Positions 24,847-34,105 of a DNA stretch of 64,000 nt are shown in pieces. The translations under genes and the position numbers were made by a program. Source of the stretch: Bryobacterales bacterium (GTDB lineage Bacteria; Acidobacteriota; Terriglobia; Bryobacterales; Bryobacteraceae); contig PNAJ01000142.1 of assembly GCA_003170295.1 (NCBI GenBank), positions 34,328 to 98,327 of the forward strand. Direction: 5' to 3'. Under the pieces are notes generated by a model. It was not told the origin of the DNA, made no database searches, and worked only from the letters and a program-made list of their open reading frames with translations. How positions within the stretch are numbered: the first letter of the stretch is position 1; each line of letters begins with the position of its first letter.

Positions 24847-26631
24847 TTACTGAGAAGGGCCGGGGGGCGGGACCACTGGTAATTTCGGCAACTGGTCCTG
24901 CGGCACTTCGAACTCGATTTCTTCAAACAGAAGAGCCGGGGCGACGATCGAGGTGGGGGCCAGCATTCCTCCCACGCCGAACATGGCGAGCGGGGCGCCG
25001 TTGTTGACGAAATCGAAAAGCGCTGTTTCCTGGGACGCGGCGAGAACGTCGCGCAGCGAACGGGTCGAAACGCCTCGGAAGCGGAGGCCGCGCACCAGTT
25101 CCTCCCGGCCATCGGCATAGACGCGATAGACCAGCACCGGCGGACTGAGAGGGCGAACCGAGCCGCCGGATTGCGCTCCGCTCTGCGCCAGGGCCTGCAA
25201 TTCATTGCGCCCGGCGGAGAACGGATAATCCAGCTTGCGAACCAGCATTCCGTAGGGCTTGTTGCGCTCCTTGCACATATCGATCAACTTTTTCTTCAGC
25301 GACGGGAGAGATTCGTTTTGCGACGTTTTTACGAACAGGTTGCCGATGGCGGCTGCGCGCGCGCCGTAATTTCCGAGCAGGCGTGCATGGCCGTTGGATG
25401 TAGCGGAGCTTTTAATCGGCTGGCGCGTGGTGAGGAAACTCTTGAGCACGCCCTTCTCGACCACCGAAACGGCTTTGCCCGGCACGCCTTCGAGATCGAA
25501 CTGGTAGAAGCCGACGAGGGGCTTGCCTTGCCAGGCGGATTGCGCCGGATCGTCGACAATATCCACCCAATCGGGAAAAATGCGCGAGCCGATTTTGGTA
25601 TCGAGCTCGCTGGGAACAAAGTTAATATTGCGGCCGGGCTCGGCCAGAGGCTTGCGCGGCGCGCGGAGATTATCGCCCAGCAATTGCGCGAGAAGCTGCG
25701 CGGCGGCTTGCGGCTCAAACAATGTAGGACCGGAAAACGATTCGCCGACCGGAGAATGCGCGAGCGCACGGATGTTTTCAGCGACTGCGGTCAGCCCTTT
25801 TCGCATTTCCGCTTCCGAGGGAAGCTTGTCGATATCGAGCGACTGGAAGGACACGGCATCCCGCACCATCATTCCATCCGGCGCCTGGCCTTCGGCGCGG
25901 GCGTACAGCCGCGCGAGGCTGTCGTCATAACGAATCGAGGCGCCTTCGTTGGTGAGCAGGTAGGTGACTCCATCGAGAATCTGCAGATCGACGCCGGAGG
26001 CCATCACCTCGGGAACCGCGCCGAACAGCGCGGACAGTTTTGCGGTGCGCGCGGTCCAGGCCGCATCGTCGACCTTGCGGCGCGTGATTTTCGCCAGGCT
26101 TTTCACCGGCGCGACGCGGGAAAAATCGGGAAGCTGATCGGTCTGCGCGGCAGCGGAGTTTAGCGCGGCACGCTTGCGGGACATGGACTCCACCGCGGTT
26201 TTATAGGCTGTGTCTGTCGAGAGCCACAACGCGTCGCGCAGCGCCAGATAATCGTCGTCGAGCGGGAAAGACGTATCGAAGCGCGCTCCGGTATAACGGC
26301 CGCTGAAAATGTGGCCGGTGTCGTCGAAATCGTAACTGCCGACGCGCACCTCGATTTGGGGCGAGCGGAAGCGGACACGCGAAGTCGAGATGGGCGACCC
26401 CAGCACGGCGGCGACTTGAAACTGGCTGGTATCGGTGAGGTCGTAGCTGAAAAAATACGGCGCATCGTCGCCGCCGCCGATGACGCGAAGCTCGCGCGAG
26501 CGGTCGAGCTCGTCGCGCATGGCGCGCAGGATGACATCGTTGTCGTCTTTTTCAGAGGAGGTTTTTTGGGGAAGCAGCAACGCAGCGGATGCGGCCAGCA
26601 AGCTGGAAATAGCAAGAACGCGAGCGATCAT
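24847..26631 (-). CDS. Exported TldE/PmbA-like protein lacking the metal motif
   Basis: A 594-residue TldD/PmbA-family protein with an N-terminal signal (MIARVLAISSLLAASAALLLP). Family motifs are kept in the C-terminal half (GVPGKAVSVVEKGVLKSFLTTRQPIK, NGHARLLG, KPYGMLVRKLDY, PVLVYRVYADGREELVRGLRF). At the position where TldD has HExxxH, this protein has AAQLLAQLLGDNLR, so it should be inactive, like TldE. Its start overlaps the stop of the active paralogue upstream by one base, suggesting a secreted TldD/TldE-type heterodimer. Confidence 0.8.
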   Translation of the reverse strand: MIARVLAISSLLAASAALLLPQKTSSEKDDNDVILRAMRDELDRSRELRVIGGGDDAPYFFSYDLTDTSQFQVAAVLGSPISTSRVRFRSPQIEVRVGSYDFDDTGHIFSGRYTGARFDTSFPLDDDYLALRDALWLSTDTAYKTAVESMSRKRAALNSAAAQTDQLPDFSRVAPVKSLAKITRRKVDDAAWTARTAKLSALFGAVPEVMASGVDLQILDGVTYLLTNEGASIRYDDSLARLYARAEGQAPDGMMVRDAVSFQSLDIDKLPSEAEMRKGLTAVAENIRALAHSPVGESFSGPTLFEPQAAAQLLAQLLGDNLRAPRKPLAEPGRNINFVPSELDTKIGSRIFPDWVDIVDDPAQSAWQGKPLVGFYQFDLEGVPGKAVSVVEKGVLKSFLTTRQPIKSSATSNGHARLLGNYGARAAAIGNLFVKTSQNESLPSLKKKLIDMCKERNKPYGMLVRKLDYPFSAGRNELQALAQSGAQSGGSVRPLSPPVLVYRVYADGREELVRGLRFRGVSTRSLRDVLAASQETALFDFVNNGAPLAMFGVGGMLAPTSIVAPALLFEEIEFEVPQDQLPKLPVVPPPGPSQ

Positions 26632-28292
26632 TATTTTTGACCCTCCGCGGACGGACGCGAAAGATAGGGCGGGCGATCCTGGGAGCGTTCCTTGCGCTGG
26701 ATTTCGATCGTCGAGACGAGCAACGCGGGCGCGACGGCGGAGACTGGGACGTTGCCCGATTCGGCGCCGCAGATGCCGTTAAAAACGTCCATCTTGTCGG
26801 AGGTCGCCATGATTTTCTCGAAGCTGGCGAGAGGCGTGCCGACGATATCGGCGCCGCGAATCAGCTCGTCCGGCCGGCCGTCGGCGAAGACGCGATAGAC
26901 CACCAGAGGAATCACGGTGAAGGCCTGCAAACCGCGGCTCGCGGTGGTGGTGTAGCCTCCGGTGACCTGATCGAAATAGAGCCCGTAAGGCTTGTTCTGC
27001 TTCTTCACTTCCTCGATTAGCATTTTGCGAAGCTCGGCGTCGGTTACCTTGTTGGTGGATTCGACGATCAGATTCGATTGGCGCGAAACCACTTCATTGC
27101 CCGGCGAACGGCGGCCGTGACCGTTGGAGTTCGGGAAACCTTCAATAGGCGAGCGCGACATCAGGAACGCTTTGAGAATCCCGTTGTCGACCGCGACGAT
27201 GCGGCGCGCCTTCACGCCCTCATCGTCATATTGGTACGTCCCGTTGAGCGCGATACCGTTGTATTCGGCGCGCGTGGGATCGAAAATTACGGAGAGAAAG
27301 GTAGGAAGCACCGGCTTGCCGACGCTCTTGGTGAAGGTCTGGCCCTCGGTTTCGTCCTTTTGACGATGGCCCTCAATGCGGTGGCCGAAAATCTCATGAA
27401 AAAATACGCCGGCGGCGCGGCCGGATAAGATGGCTGGTCCCACAAAGGGATCGGCGGGCGGGGCGTGCAACAGGTCGGTGAGATTTTTCCCGGCGCGTTC
27501 GACGGCGGCGAGAATTTCCGCATCCTTCGGAAGCGTGGAGGGATCGCCGGTCTCAAAGGTTTCGAGCGACGCGAGATCCATACCGTCGGTCGCCTTGCCT
27601 CGGGCGGTGATCATGACGCGGGCAAAGAGGCGGCCGGATTCGACGCGCGTGCCCTCCGAGGTGACGACCGTGGTCATGATGCGCTGCGCCTCCACCGCGA
27701 CATTGGAGTTGATGGCTCCAGGATATTTCGACATTTCGGTGGACACTTTGCGCAGGCGGGCGCCCCATTCGGAGGCATTGAACTTGAGCTTGGAAGGGGC
27801 GGAGAACGACGTCTGCGGCTGCTCGGACGAGAAATCGTCGGAACCGTCAGTGGCGGCGGAGCGAAGCTTTTCGTCGGCCTTGATGCGGATCAGGCGCTGG
27901 GCGACGCCGCGATAGACGCGGTCGGTGGTGAGCCAGAGAGTTTTGCGAATGGCCTCGGGGTTATCGTCGAGGGCGATTCGGGTCGCGAGCGTGAAACGCG
28001 GACGGTCGCCCGGGACGCGGCGGTAATTATCGAACTTCGGGGTACCGGCGCGGATGGTGGTGTCGAGAATCCGGTCGTGATTATGATTCTGGCCGTCGAG
28101 GGATCCGCGGCTGGCCAGGATCACGTCGGATTCCTGGTCGGTGATTTCGTAGCCGAGGAAATAGGGGACGGGGTCGGCCTTCTGCTTGAGGGCAGTAAAG
28201 TTCCGTTCCAGTTCGTCGGAAAGAATTTTTACGAGCGGCGACTGAGCGTAGGCGCAGGTCGCAAGAAAAGAAACAACAACTAGAGTCCGCAC
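26631..28292 (-). CDS. Exported TldD-like metalloprotease
   Basis: A 553-residue member of the TldD family with a signal peptide (VVVSFLATCAYAQS). The zinc motif is intact: GVFFHEIFGHRIEGHRQ contains HExxxH, and the downstream RSPIEGFPNSNGHGRR and KPYGLYFDQVTGGYT are family motifs. Cytoplasmic TldD/TldE trims unfolded or modified peptides inside a closed chamber; this version should act outside the cytoplasm. It is followed directly by the paralogue without the metal motif. Confidence 0.82.
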   Translation of the reverse strand: MRTLVVVSFLATCAYAQSPLVKILSDELERNFTALKQKADPVPYFLGYEITDQESDVILASRGSLDGQNHNHDRILDTTIRAGTPKFDNYRRVPGDRPRFTLATRIALDDNPEAIRKTLWLTTDRVYRGVAQRLIRIKADEKLRSAATDGSDDFSSEQPQTSFSAPSKLKFNASEWGARLRKVSTEMSKYPGAINSNVAVEAQRIMTTVVTSEGTRVESGRLFARVMITARGKATDGMDLASLETFETGDPSTLPKDAEILAAVERAGKNLTDLLHAPPADPFVGPAILSGRAAGVFFHEIFGHRIEGHRQKDETEGQTFTKSVGKPVLPTFLSVIFDPTRAEYNGIALNGTYQYDDEGVKARRIVAVDNGILKAFLMSRSPIEGFPNSNGHGRRSPGNEVVSRQSNLIVESTNKVTDAELRKMLIEEVKKQNKPYGLYFDQVTGGYTTTASRGLQAFTVIPLVVYRVFADGRPDELIRGADIVGTPLASFEKIMATSDKMDVFNGICGAESGNVPVSAVAPALLVSTIEIQRKERSQDRPPYLSRPSAEGQK

Positions 28293-28335
28293 TTACATAT
28301 AAGGATATCAGGCTCGCGAAGTTAGGCTGGAGAAG

Positions 28336-29040
28336 TTAAGCTGGAATAGACACGAGTCCCCGATCCTTCAATCCGCTGAGTGCGAGGCCATAGCGGCCGC
28401 GGACGCCGGTTTTTTCGAAAATATGCTTGAGATGGATCTTGACGGTCCCCGGGCGGATGCCGAGATCCGTGGCGATTTCTTTGTTTTTGAAGCCCTGCTC
28501 GACCAGTTCGAGTACCTGCTGCTCGCGCGAGGTCAATTCGCTGCGGGGATAGCGATCGGCGCGGGCGGAATCGCGAAATACACAATCCTCCATCCAACTG
28601 CGGCCCAGCGCGACCGTTCGCAGGCAGGCGAGGACCACGGGAATCTCGGCGGTTTTTCTCAAGATTCCTTTCGCACCGGCTTGCAGGAAGCGCAGTGCCT
28701 CGGCCTCGGTGACGGAGACGCCCCAGATCACAATTGCCGTGGGATGGATGCTCGGGTCCCGAAGTTCACTGGCCTTCAGGTCCGTGAGCCATTCGAGGAT
28801 CGCTTGAATCCCGAACGCTTTATCCAGCATCATCACGTCGGGGGAGGTGCGGCGCACTACGTCCAGAGCTTGTGCGAGCGAATCGGACACTTCGGCGAAC
28901 ACCAAATCAGGGGAGCCGGCCAGCAAGGTCCGGACGCCTTCCGCGGTCACGGGTTGCGTGTCGCAGACGCAGACTTTTTTAATGGGCGAGAACTGGTGCC
29001 TGTTCGTCGTGGGTGCGGTGATCTCTGTCAAGTTGGTCAT
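28336..29040 (-). CDS. NarL/LuxR-family response regulator
   Basis: 234 residues. A receiver-like domain (VCVCDTQPVTAEGVRTLLAG, DVMMLDKAFG, IVIWGVSVTEAEALRFLQAGAKGILRK) is followed by a LuxR HTH (LTSREQQVLELVEQGFKNKEIATDLGIRPGTVKIHLKHIFEK). The Asp in VMMLDKA is the candidate phosphorylation site, and the second acidic residue of the usual DD pair is replaced (VCVCD). No sensor kinase is adjacent. It is divergent from the CpaE-like gene. Confidence 0.82.
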   Translation of the reverse strand: MTNLTEITAPTTNRHQFSPIKKVCVCDTQPVTAEGVRTLLAGSPDLVFAEVSDSLAQALDVVRRTSPDVMMLDKAFGIQAILEWLTDLKASELRDPSIHPTAIVIWGVSVTEAEALRFLQAGAKGILRKTAEIPVVLACLRTVALGRSWMEDCVFRDSARADRYPRSELTSREQQVLELVEQGFKNKEIATDLGIRPGTVKIHLKHIFEKTGVRGRYGLALSGLKDRGLVSIPA

Positions 29041-29209
29041 TCACTCTTCCTCTTCATGCTGAACCTTTTTAACGGAATAGTACGCCCCAGAAAGTAAAAC
29101 GGAACGGTCTAAACCGGTGTTGGAACCCTCATCGTCCGGTGGTATCACTTTGTTAGTACAAGGAGGGGCGGATGGCTCTCATGTTATGATCGCTTGTAGC
29201 CGATTTACT

Positions 29210-29231
29210 ACTTTGGAACCTTTCCCAAAGT
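29210..29231. promoter_or_regulatory. Inverted repeat upstream of the CpaE-like gene
   Basis: ACTTTGG and CCAAAGT with an eight-base spacer, 15 bases before the ATG. Possible operator, or a structure in the leader that affects translation. Confidence 0.35.
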
Positions 29232-29246
29232 GGTCCAATAGTCACC

Positions 29247-30461
29247 ATGCCCAAAAGTGAGGTCCCCTCAGCATCCTCGAAGCGGGCTGTAGTCATTAGT
29301 CCGAATTCGCGGATGGCGGATGAATTGTCTCCGCTCCTAACGACCCATCTACCGGGCGTGCCATCGAGCCATGTCCGCGGGTATCCTTCGCCGAGGGACC
29401 TGGGGGGAGCGATCGGCGGCGGCGGGCTGCACCTGTGTTTTCTCGACGTGGTGACGGATCCTGAGCAGGCTCTACAACTTCTGGGCGAAATGGCCCGCAT
29501 GGGACCATCCATTCAAGTGATCGCTCTGTTAGCGGGCAACGATCCGGACGCGATGCTGCGCTGCCTGCGCGGAGGGGCGGTCGACTTCCTGATCCAGCCA
29601 TTTACCCCCGAACAAGTCGAGGGGGTACTCGCGAAGCTGGCTCGTACGCTACCGTCGGAAGGCGGGGGGAAGGAGCCGGCTAAGATTTTCGTCGTAATGC
29701 CGGCTAAGGGCGCCTGCGGAGCCACCACCATCGCCTCCAACCTGGCGTTCCAGTGGAAACGGCGCGGGGCCAAGAGGGTTCTGCTGGCCGATCTCGATCC
29801 GCTGACCGGAACGCTGTCGTTTCTGCTGAAGATTAAGTCGGTTTATAGCTTCGCCGACGTGCTGATGCGGTCCTATGAGCTGGATCACGATTTGTGGAAC
29901 TCGATGGTGACGCATGTCCATGGGATCGACGTGCTGCTGGCGCCGGAGATTCTGGTTGAGGGCGCGAACGATCTGCGCGATCCCTCTCCGATTCTCGATT
30001 ATGCGCGCCATAACTACGATGCGGTCATCATCGATGCCGGCGGAGTTTACGGGGAATGGAACCTGAACCAGGCGCGGATGGCCAATGAGCTGCTGCTGGT
30101 GACCACCAACGAACTGCCGGCGCTTCAAGCGGCGCAGCGCGCGCTATCGTATCTGGATGCGAATAGAATCGGGCGCTGGAAGATTCGTCTGATCGTGAAT
30201 CGATACATGCGCGACGTGGGCTTGAGCCGCGAGGTGATCTCGACCGCGCTGCACACCGAGGTCTACGACATTTTCCCGAGCGACTACGAAGCGGTGCAGA
30301 AGTCGATGATGGAAGGAAAGCCCGCGCCGCCGAGCACGAGCTTCGGAAAAAGCATCATGCAGCTTGCCGACAAACTCAGCGGCCAGACCGAAACTGCGAA
30401 GAAGAAAAAGAGTTCGTCGCTCGGCGGGTTGCTGGGATTATTTACGAAAACGTCGAAATAG
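29247..30461 (+). CDS. CpaE-like pilus assembly ATPase
   Basis: 404 residues. Residues 12-130 are a receiver-like domain (CFLDVVTDPEQALQLLGEMAR, LRGGAVDFLIQPFTPEQVEGVL). From about residue 148 comes a MinD/ParA-type ATPase with the deviant Walker A KGACGATTIASNLAFQ, LLADLDPLTGTLSF and VIIDAGGVYGEWN. This order is that of CpaE/TadZ, which positions Tad/Flp pili. No other tad genes are in view, so it may be an orphan or serve a distant locus. A Lys/Ser-rich tail ends the protein. Confidence 0.8.
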   Translation: MPKSEVPSASSKRAVVISPNSRMADELSPLLTTHLPGVPSSHVRGYPSPRDLGGAIGGGGLHLCFLDVVTDPEQALQLLGEMARMGPSIQVIALLAGNDPDAMLRCLRGGAVDFLIQPFTPEQVEGVLAKLARTLPSEGGGKEPAKIFVVMPAKGACGATTIASNLAFQWKRRGAKRVLLADLDPLTGTLSFLLKIKSVYSFADVLMRSYELDHDLWNSMVTHVHGIDVLLAPEILVEGANDLRDPSPILDYARHNYDAVIIDAGGVYGEWNLNQARMANELLLVTTNELPALQAAQRALSYLDANRIGRWKIRLIVNRYMRDVGLSREVISTALHTEVYDIFPSDYEAVQKSMMEGKPAPPSTSFGKSIMQLADKLSGQTETAKKKKSSSLGGLLGLFTKTSK

Positions 30462-30559
30462 AGACGTATTTCGGGCCCATTTCGTTTCCTTTTTATTTCC
30501 ACACCGATCTGCAACTTTCCTGCCATCATTTCGTCGAATGAAGTGGGAGGCACAAGAAA

Positions 30560-31078
30560 ATGAGGAGCAAATGGCTGATGGCGGCGGCGCTGGTGGCTGC
30601 GGCGGCATTGGTTCCCGCCGCGCCCAATGGAACGCTCAGCCCGCTTGAAAACAAGGTCCGGCATGAGCTGGTGATGTTGCCTTATCTCAATGTTTTCGAC
30701 GATATATCGTTCCGGGTCGATGGCAACACGGTCACTCTGTTTGGCGAAGTGACCCAGCCGATCCTGAAGAGCGATGCAGGGAATGTCGTGAAGCGCGTGG
30801 AAGGCGTTGCGCGCGTCGAGAATCAGATTGAGGTGCTACCGCTATCGAGTTTCGATGACGGAATTCGTTTACGAACCGCGCGTGCGATCTACGGATACGC
30901 GCCGCTCCAACGATATGGCATGGGTGCGCAGCCATCGATCCACATCATCGTGAAAAACGGCAACGTAACGCTCGCGGGATTCGTCTCAACAGATATGGAC
31001 AAGCAGTTGGCCTACATGAGAGCCAGTGCTGTTCCAGGAGCGTTTGCAGTTGTGAACCAACTCCAGATAGAGAAGTAA
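30560..31078 (+). CDS. BON-domain periplasmic protein (OsmY-like)
   Basis: 172 residues with a signal peptide (WLMAAALVAAAALVPAAP) and two BON domains: residues 35-95 (LPYLNVFDDISFRVDGNTVTL... VEGVARVENQIEVL) and 105-172 (RTARAIYGYAPL... IHIIVKNGNVTLAGFVST). BON domains bind phospholipid surfaces; OsmY-type proteins respond to osmotic or envelope stress. A hairpin terminator follows. Confidence 0.8.
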   Translation: MRSKWLMAAALVAAAALVPAAPNGTLSPLENKVRHELVMLPYLNVFDDISFRVDGNTVTLFGEVTQPILKSDAGNVVKRVEGVARVENQIEVLPLSSFDDGIRLRTARAIYGYAPLQRYGMGAQPSIHIIVKNGNVTLAGFVSTDMDKQLAYMRASAVPGAFAVVNQLQIEK

Positions 31079-31150
31079 GTAGTTCTCCTCTTGACCTCGG
31101 ATAACCTTGGACGCAGTCACCCTCCTATGGGGTCCAGGTTGATCCAGAGC

Positions 31151-31191
31151 GGCGGTCCGGCCCCCTCCGACCCGGACCGCCGATCCTTTTT
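31151..31191 (+). terminator. Rho-independent terminator of the BON gene
   Basis: GCGGTCCGG (31152-31160) pairs with CCGGACCGC (31172-31180), followed after six bases by a run of T. Confidence 0.65.
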
Positions 31192-31246
31192 GCGGAAGTA
31201 GCCAGCACGCCAGCCGATTGATAAACACAAGCCGACTTCCCGGTAC

Positions 31247-31468
31247 CTATCCTGTCGTGGCGCCGCGGTACTCCGACCTGTAGAGCTTTGGTGTAAGCTT
31301 CCAGCCGGCATCGGCGTGACCACGGAACCACAGAGGATCCGCGTCCCCACGACGGCCATCTCCATCATCCAGACCCCAGACCTCGCGCAGTTCCTTAAGC
31401 CGCTCAAGACACTCGCTGAGCGGGCCGATAGTTGGCCGCTTCGCAAAATTTGGGTTTCTGGCCGCCAT
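31247..31468 (-). pseudogene. Truncated FRG-domain protein
   Basis: 73 residues. DPLWFRGHADAGWKLTPKLYRSEYR is the start of an FRG domain, named for its Phe-Arg-Gly motif, but the protein stops about ten residues later; complete relatives continue for well over 100 residues. The sequence after the stop shows no further FRG similarity in any frame I checked. A remnant next to other accessory genes. Confidence 0.6.
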
Positions 31469-31494
31469 TGGGCGTTATTCTAGCGCTGCGAGCA

Positions 31495-32730
31495 TCATCC
31501 CTCGGGAGCAGCTTCCTCAGGAGGCAAGAGATCTTCTTGTTGCAGGTATTCCCGCACGAGGCGGTCATAGACCTCATTCTCGCGGCCGACGTCCAATGTC
31601 TGCGCCAGCGGTTTTCCCAAGCGTCTTTTCGCCCATTCGCGCTTGCTCACTTCGAATGTTTCATGCTCTTTTGCTCGGCGCTTCTTATCCTGATAGTCCG
31701 GATGCCGGGGATTATGGCCGTATTCATCAATCGCCAGATGCCGCCCATCGGCCGTCCCCATCATGATACCTGTCGTGAAATGGACCTTCCACACGTTAGG
31801 TAGCAGGAACCAGTCATCGTCGAGCTTGGACCACTCCACTTTCCCAAGGGCCTTTTCCGGATATAGATCCGCTTCCCTCCCTGCCGCGATGTGCTTTGTG
31901 GCATGCTTCTTCAGAATGTAATTGATGCGCGCGACCTCGATTTCCTCCAGTTCGCGGCCATGCTGGATTCCGACGAGATAACCGACTGTGGTCCCGAAGA
32001 GCCGTGCGTTCAGCCGCGTGTCGAGAGGCTTGCACCAGGGATTGCGAATGAGTTGAAGGTGCGTGATGATCAGGCAGAAATCAGGACCAAGCGGAAAGAT
32101 TGTGCGCGTGCCGACCTTCGGGAAATCGTCGCCACCCGGATAGGCCGCCTCACCGGGATAGATTTTCCGATTGAAGAAGGTCACAGGATCATCGCTGATG
32201 ATGAATTTCGTCGCCGAATTCTGAGCACTGACAATCTCCCACGTCCCCTCCATCCACATCGCGTTCTAAGCCTCGAACATCTGCCGCATTACGATTAATA
32301 CGCGGTTTTGTTCCTTTACGCCCGCCTGCACTCTGAGCCAGTCCAACCCGCGAGGGGTTCGCAACCTCTGCGCCGCGATGAACCGTAAGAGTCCCTGATA
32401 AGCCGGGTTCAGTTCTGCCCGATCAATAGGCTGAGTCGCGAAAAAGCGGACTGACTTTTCGCCGTGATCATCCACCTTGCCGAAAAAGACTTTTTCGATT
32501 ACGTCATTGACGGTTTTCCCGAACCGCAGCAGGTACAGGTCCTGAAGCCAGAAGCATTGCGCTGGGTAACTTCTGAAGAGCGCCCGCTTCGTGTAGGACC
32601 TCCGCTGGTCGAAGACCACCTTTTCGGGTTTCAGATCGAGGTACCAGAGTTTCTCTTCGCCGGAAGCAAGGAACCGCTTCTGATACCAGCGCGGAACGTA
32701 ATGATGCTCATGCGAGATTTGGTCTGCCAT
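31495..32730 (-). pseudogene. DUF4238 protein split by an in-frame TAG
   Basis: Residues 1-154 (HEHHYVPRWYQKRFLAS at the start) and a following 254-residue part lie in the same frame, divided by TAG at 32266-32268. Reading across gives RQMFEA-stop-NAMWMEGTWEIV, then FIISDDPVTFFN, both usual for DUF4238. One CAG to TAG change would explain the break. The second part could restart at the ATG at 32259 but lacks a clear ribosome site. DUF4238 proteins are accessory genes of uncertain function. Confidence 0.75.
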
Positions 32731-33212
32731 ACCGCGGGAACATCCATCATATTAATCGTGCATCGACCCAGCACGCGACCTGGTCAGACTTGAATCATAA
32801 TATGTGCTACATTTTCGAGTCTCCTTTTTCCCTTATCGGATAACGGTCAGCGCTTGGCGACATTCTGAACGAACGGCCATTTTGCGTCGGCAATGAACCT
32901 TGTCAGCTTGAGACGGTCAGTACGCGTCGAATGATCGACGCTGGAACTGCACTCGCGTGATGGGCGATGATGAACTGAACGTGATCGTTTGGCACTCCCG
33001 ATCCGGCGGTTCCGGGCGAGTCACGCGCCACTCGGACAGAGGTCTCCTGAGGCGGCCGCCTGATGGATTACTACCCATAAACGCGCAAACCGCCGGTCTG
33101 GCGAGCCGAATCTTCGACGTGTTGCAGAGTCGGGATGATGGAGCCAAGCCGACGACACTCAGCAGAAACATAACCCTGCCACAGCACCCTGGATTGTTGC
33201 TACGCTTTCCTG
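32731..33212. other. Gene-free stretch
   Basis: About 480 bases between the divergent DUF4238 remnant and the DUF6988/DUF5677-like gene. It holds AT-rich promoter-like sequence near 32790-32840. I see no supported gene, terminator or repeat here. Confidence 0.5.
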
Positions 33213-33905
33213 GTGACGCTAAACGAACAGCTCGACCGTGCCGACGCTGCGACGCGAGCCGCATGGGAGGCCATCGAAGGACCGTTCACGCTAAAGGACA
33301 CTCGCTCCCAGCTTTTTCTCGCATACGCCAGCATCGCCCTTGAACATCAGGAGGCGATGACTCTGCTGATTCGACACGGCCTGCGTGGGTCTGCTGTTGC
33401 TCTGATTCGCCCTATCTTCGAGATTTTCTACCGCGCTGCATGGATTCATCATTGCGCCAAGCCCAATCAGATCGAAAAGATCAAGAAGGGGAAGTTCCGG
33501 TTTCCGGAGATGGGAGCAATGGTCAACGGCATCGACAAGGCCATGGGGGAGACGTTCTTCCAGAACTTCAAGGCAAACAGTTGGAAAGACCAAAACGACT
33601 TCACTCACAGCGGACGCATGCAGGTTAATTCACGACTGAGCCGGGATGATCTCCAATCCGCCTATCCCGACGAAATGATCGCTGTGAATTTAGCCACGAC
33701 GACAATAGTGGCTATATTCGTAACGGTTATTCTTCTAAAAACACACGACCGAGTGGCTGATGGGGAGCGGCTCGAATCCATGTTGGCGCAATTCGAACTG
33801 AAACGTCCATCGCGGCCCTCATCGCCGAAGCGTACTCGTCAAGCATCACAGCAGCTCAAATCGGAACCGCCAATTTCCAGATCTCCTCGTACACCGAATG
33901 CTTGA
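33213..33905 (+). CDS. DUF6988/DUF5677-like helical protein
   Basis: 230 residues from a GTG start. The helical core (SQLFLAYASIALEHQEAMTLLIRHG, VALIRPIFEIFYRAAWIHHCA, FTHSGRMQVNSRL) resembles the DUF5677/DUF6988 group often found in accessory and defence-rich regions; the conserved Arg-Pro, Glu and His of that group are present. A hydrophobic helix lies near residues 160-178, and the last 40 residues are basic and disordered. Function unknown. Confidence 0.6.
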   Translation: MTLNEQLDRADAATRAAWEAIEGPFTLKDTRSQLFLAYASIALEHQEAMTLLIRHGLRGSAVALIRPIFEIFYRAAWIHHCAKPNQIEKIKKGKFRFPEMGAMVNGIDKAMGETFFQNFKANSWKDQNDFTHSGRMQVNSRLSRDDLQSAYPDEMIAVNLATTTIVAIFVTVILLKTHDRVADGERLESMLAQFELKRPSRPSSPKRTRQASQQLKSEPPISRSPRTPNA

Positions 33906-34105
33906 CCGCCAAGGGCGCGATTGCGTTTGCAGCCCCGTCGTGGCGCTGCTTGTACCTGTCTGGCAGGGAAACAGGATGCAAGGTCCGTGTAGAGTCGCCG
34001 GGTAGGATTCTTTCGGATCAATCAAGGATCAAGATTAGGAACGATAAACGCGCTTGTGTATACCGACCTACGCTAATCACCCAACGCAGGCTTCGAGCCG
34101 ACCCA

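Noticed and set aside
4713..32268. Recoding of TAG as glutamine, suggested by two amber-interrupted genes
   Set aside because: TAG is used as a normal stop by several clear genes here (for example at 914, 16445 and 21095), so genome-wide recoding is unlikely; decay explains both cases.
32957..33343. 128-residue open frame in the gap before the DUF6988/DUF5677-like gene
   Set aside because: No ribosome site, no recognisable motif, and it overlaps the better-supported gene at 33213 in another frame.
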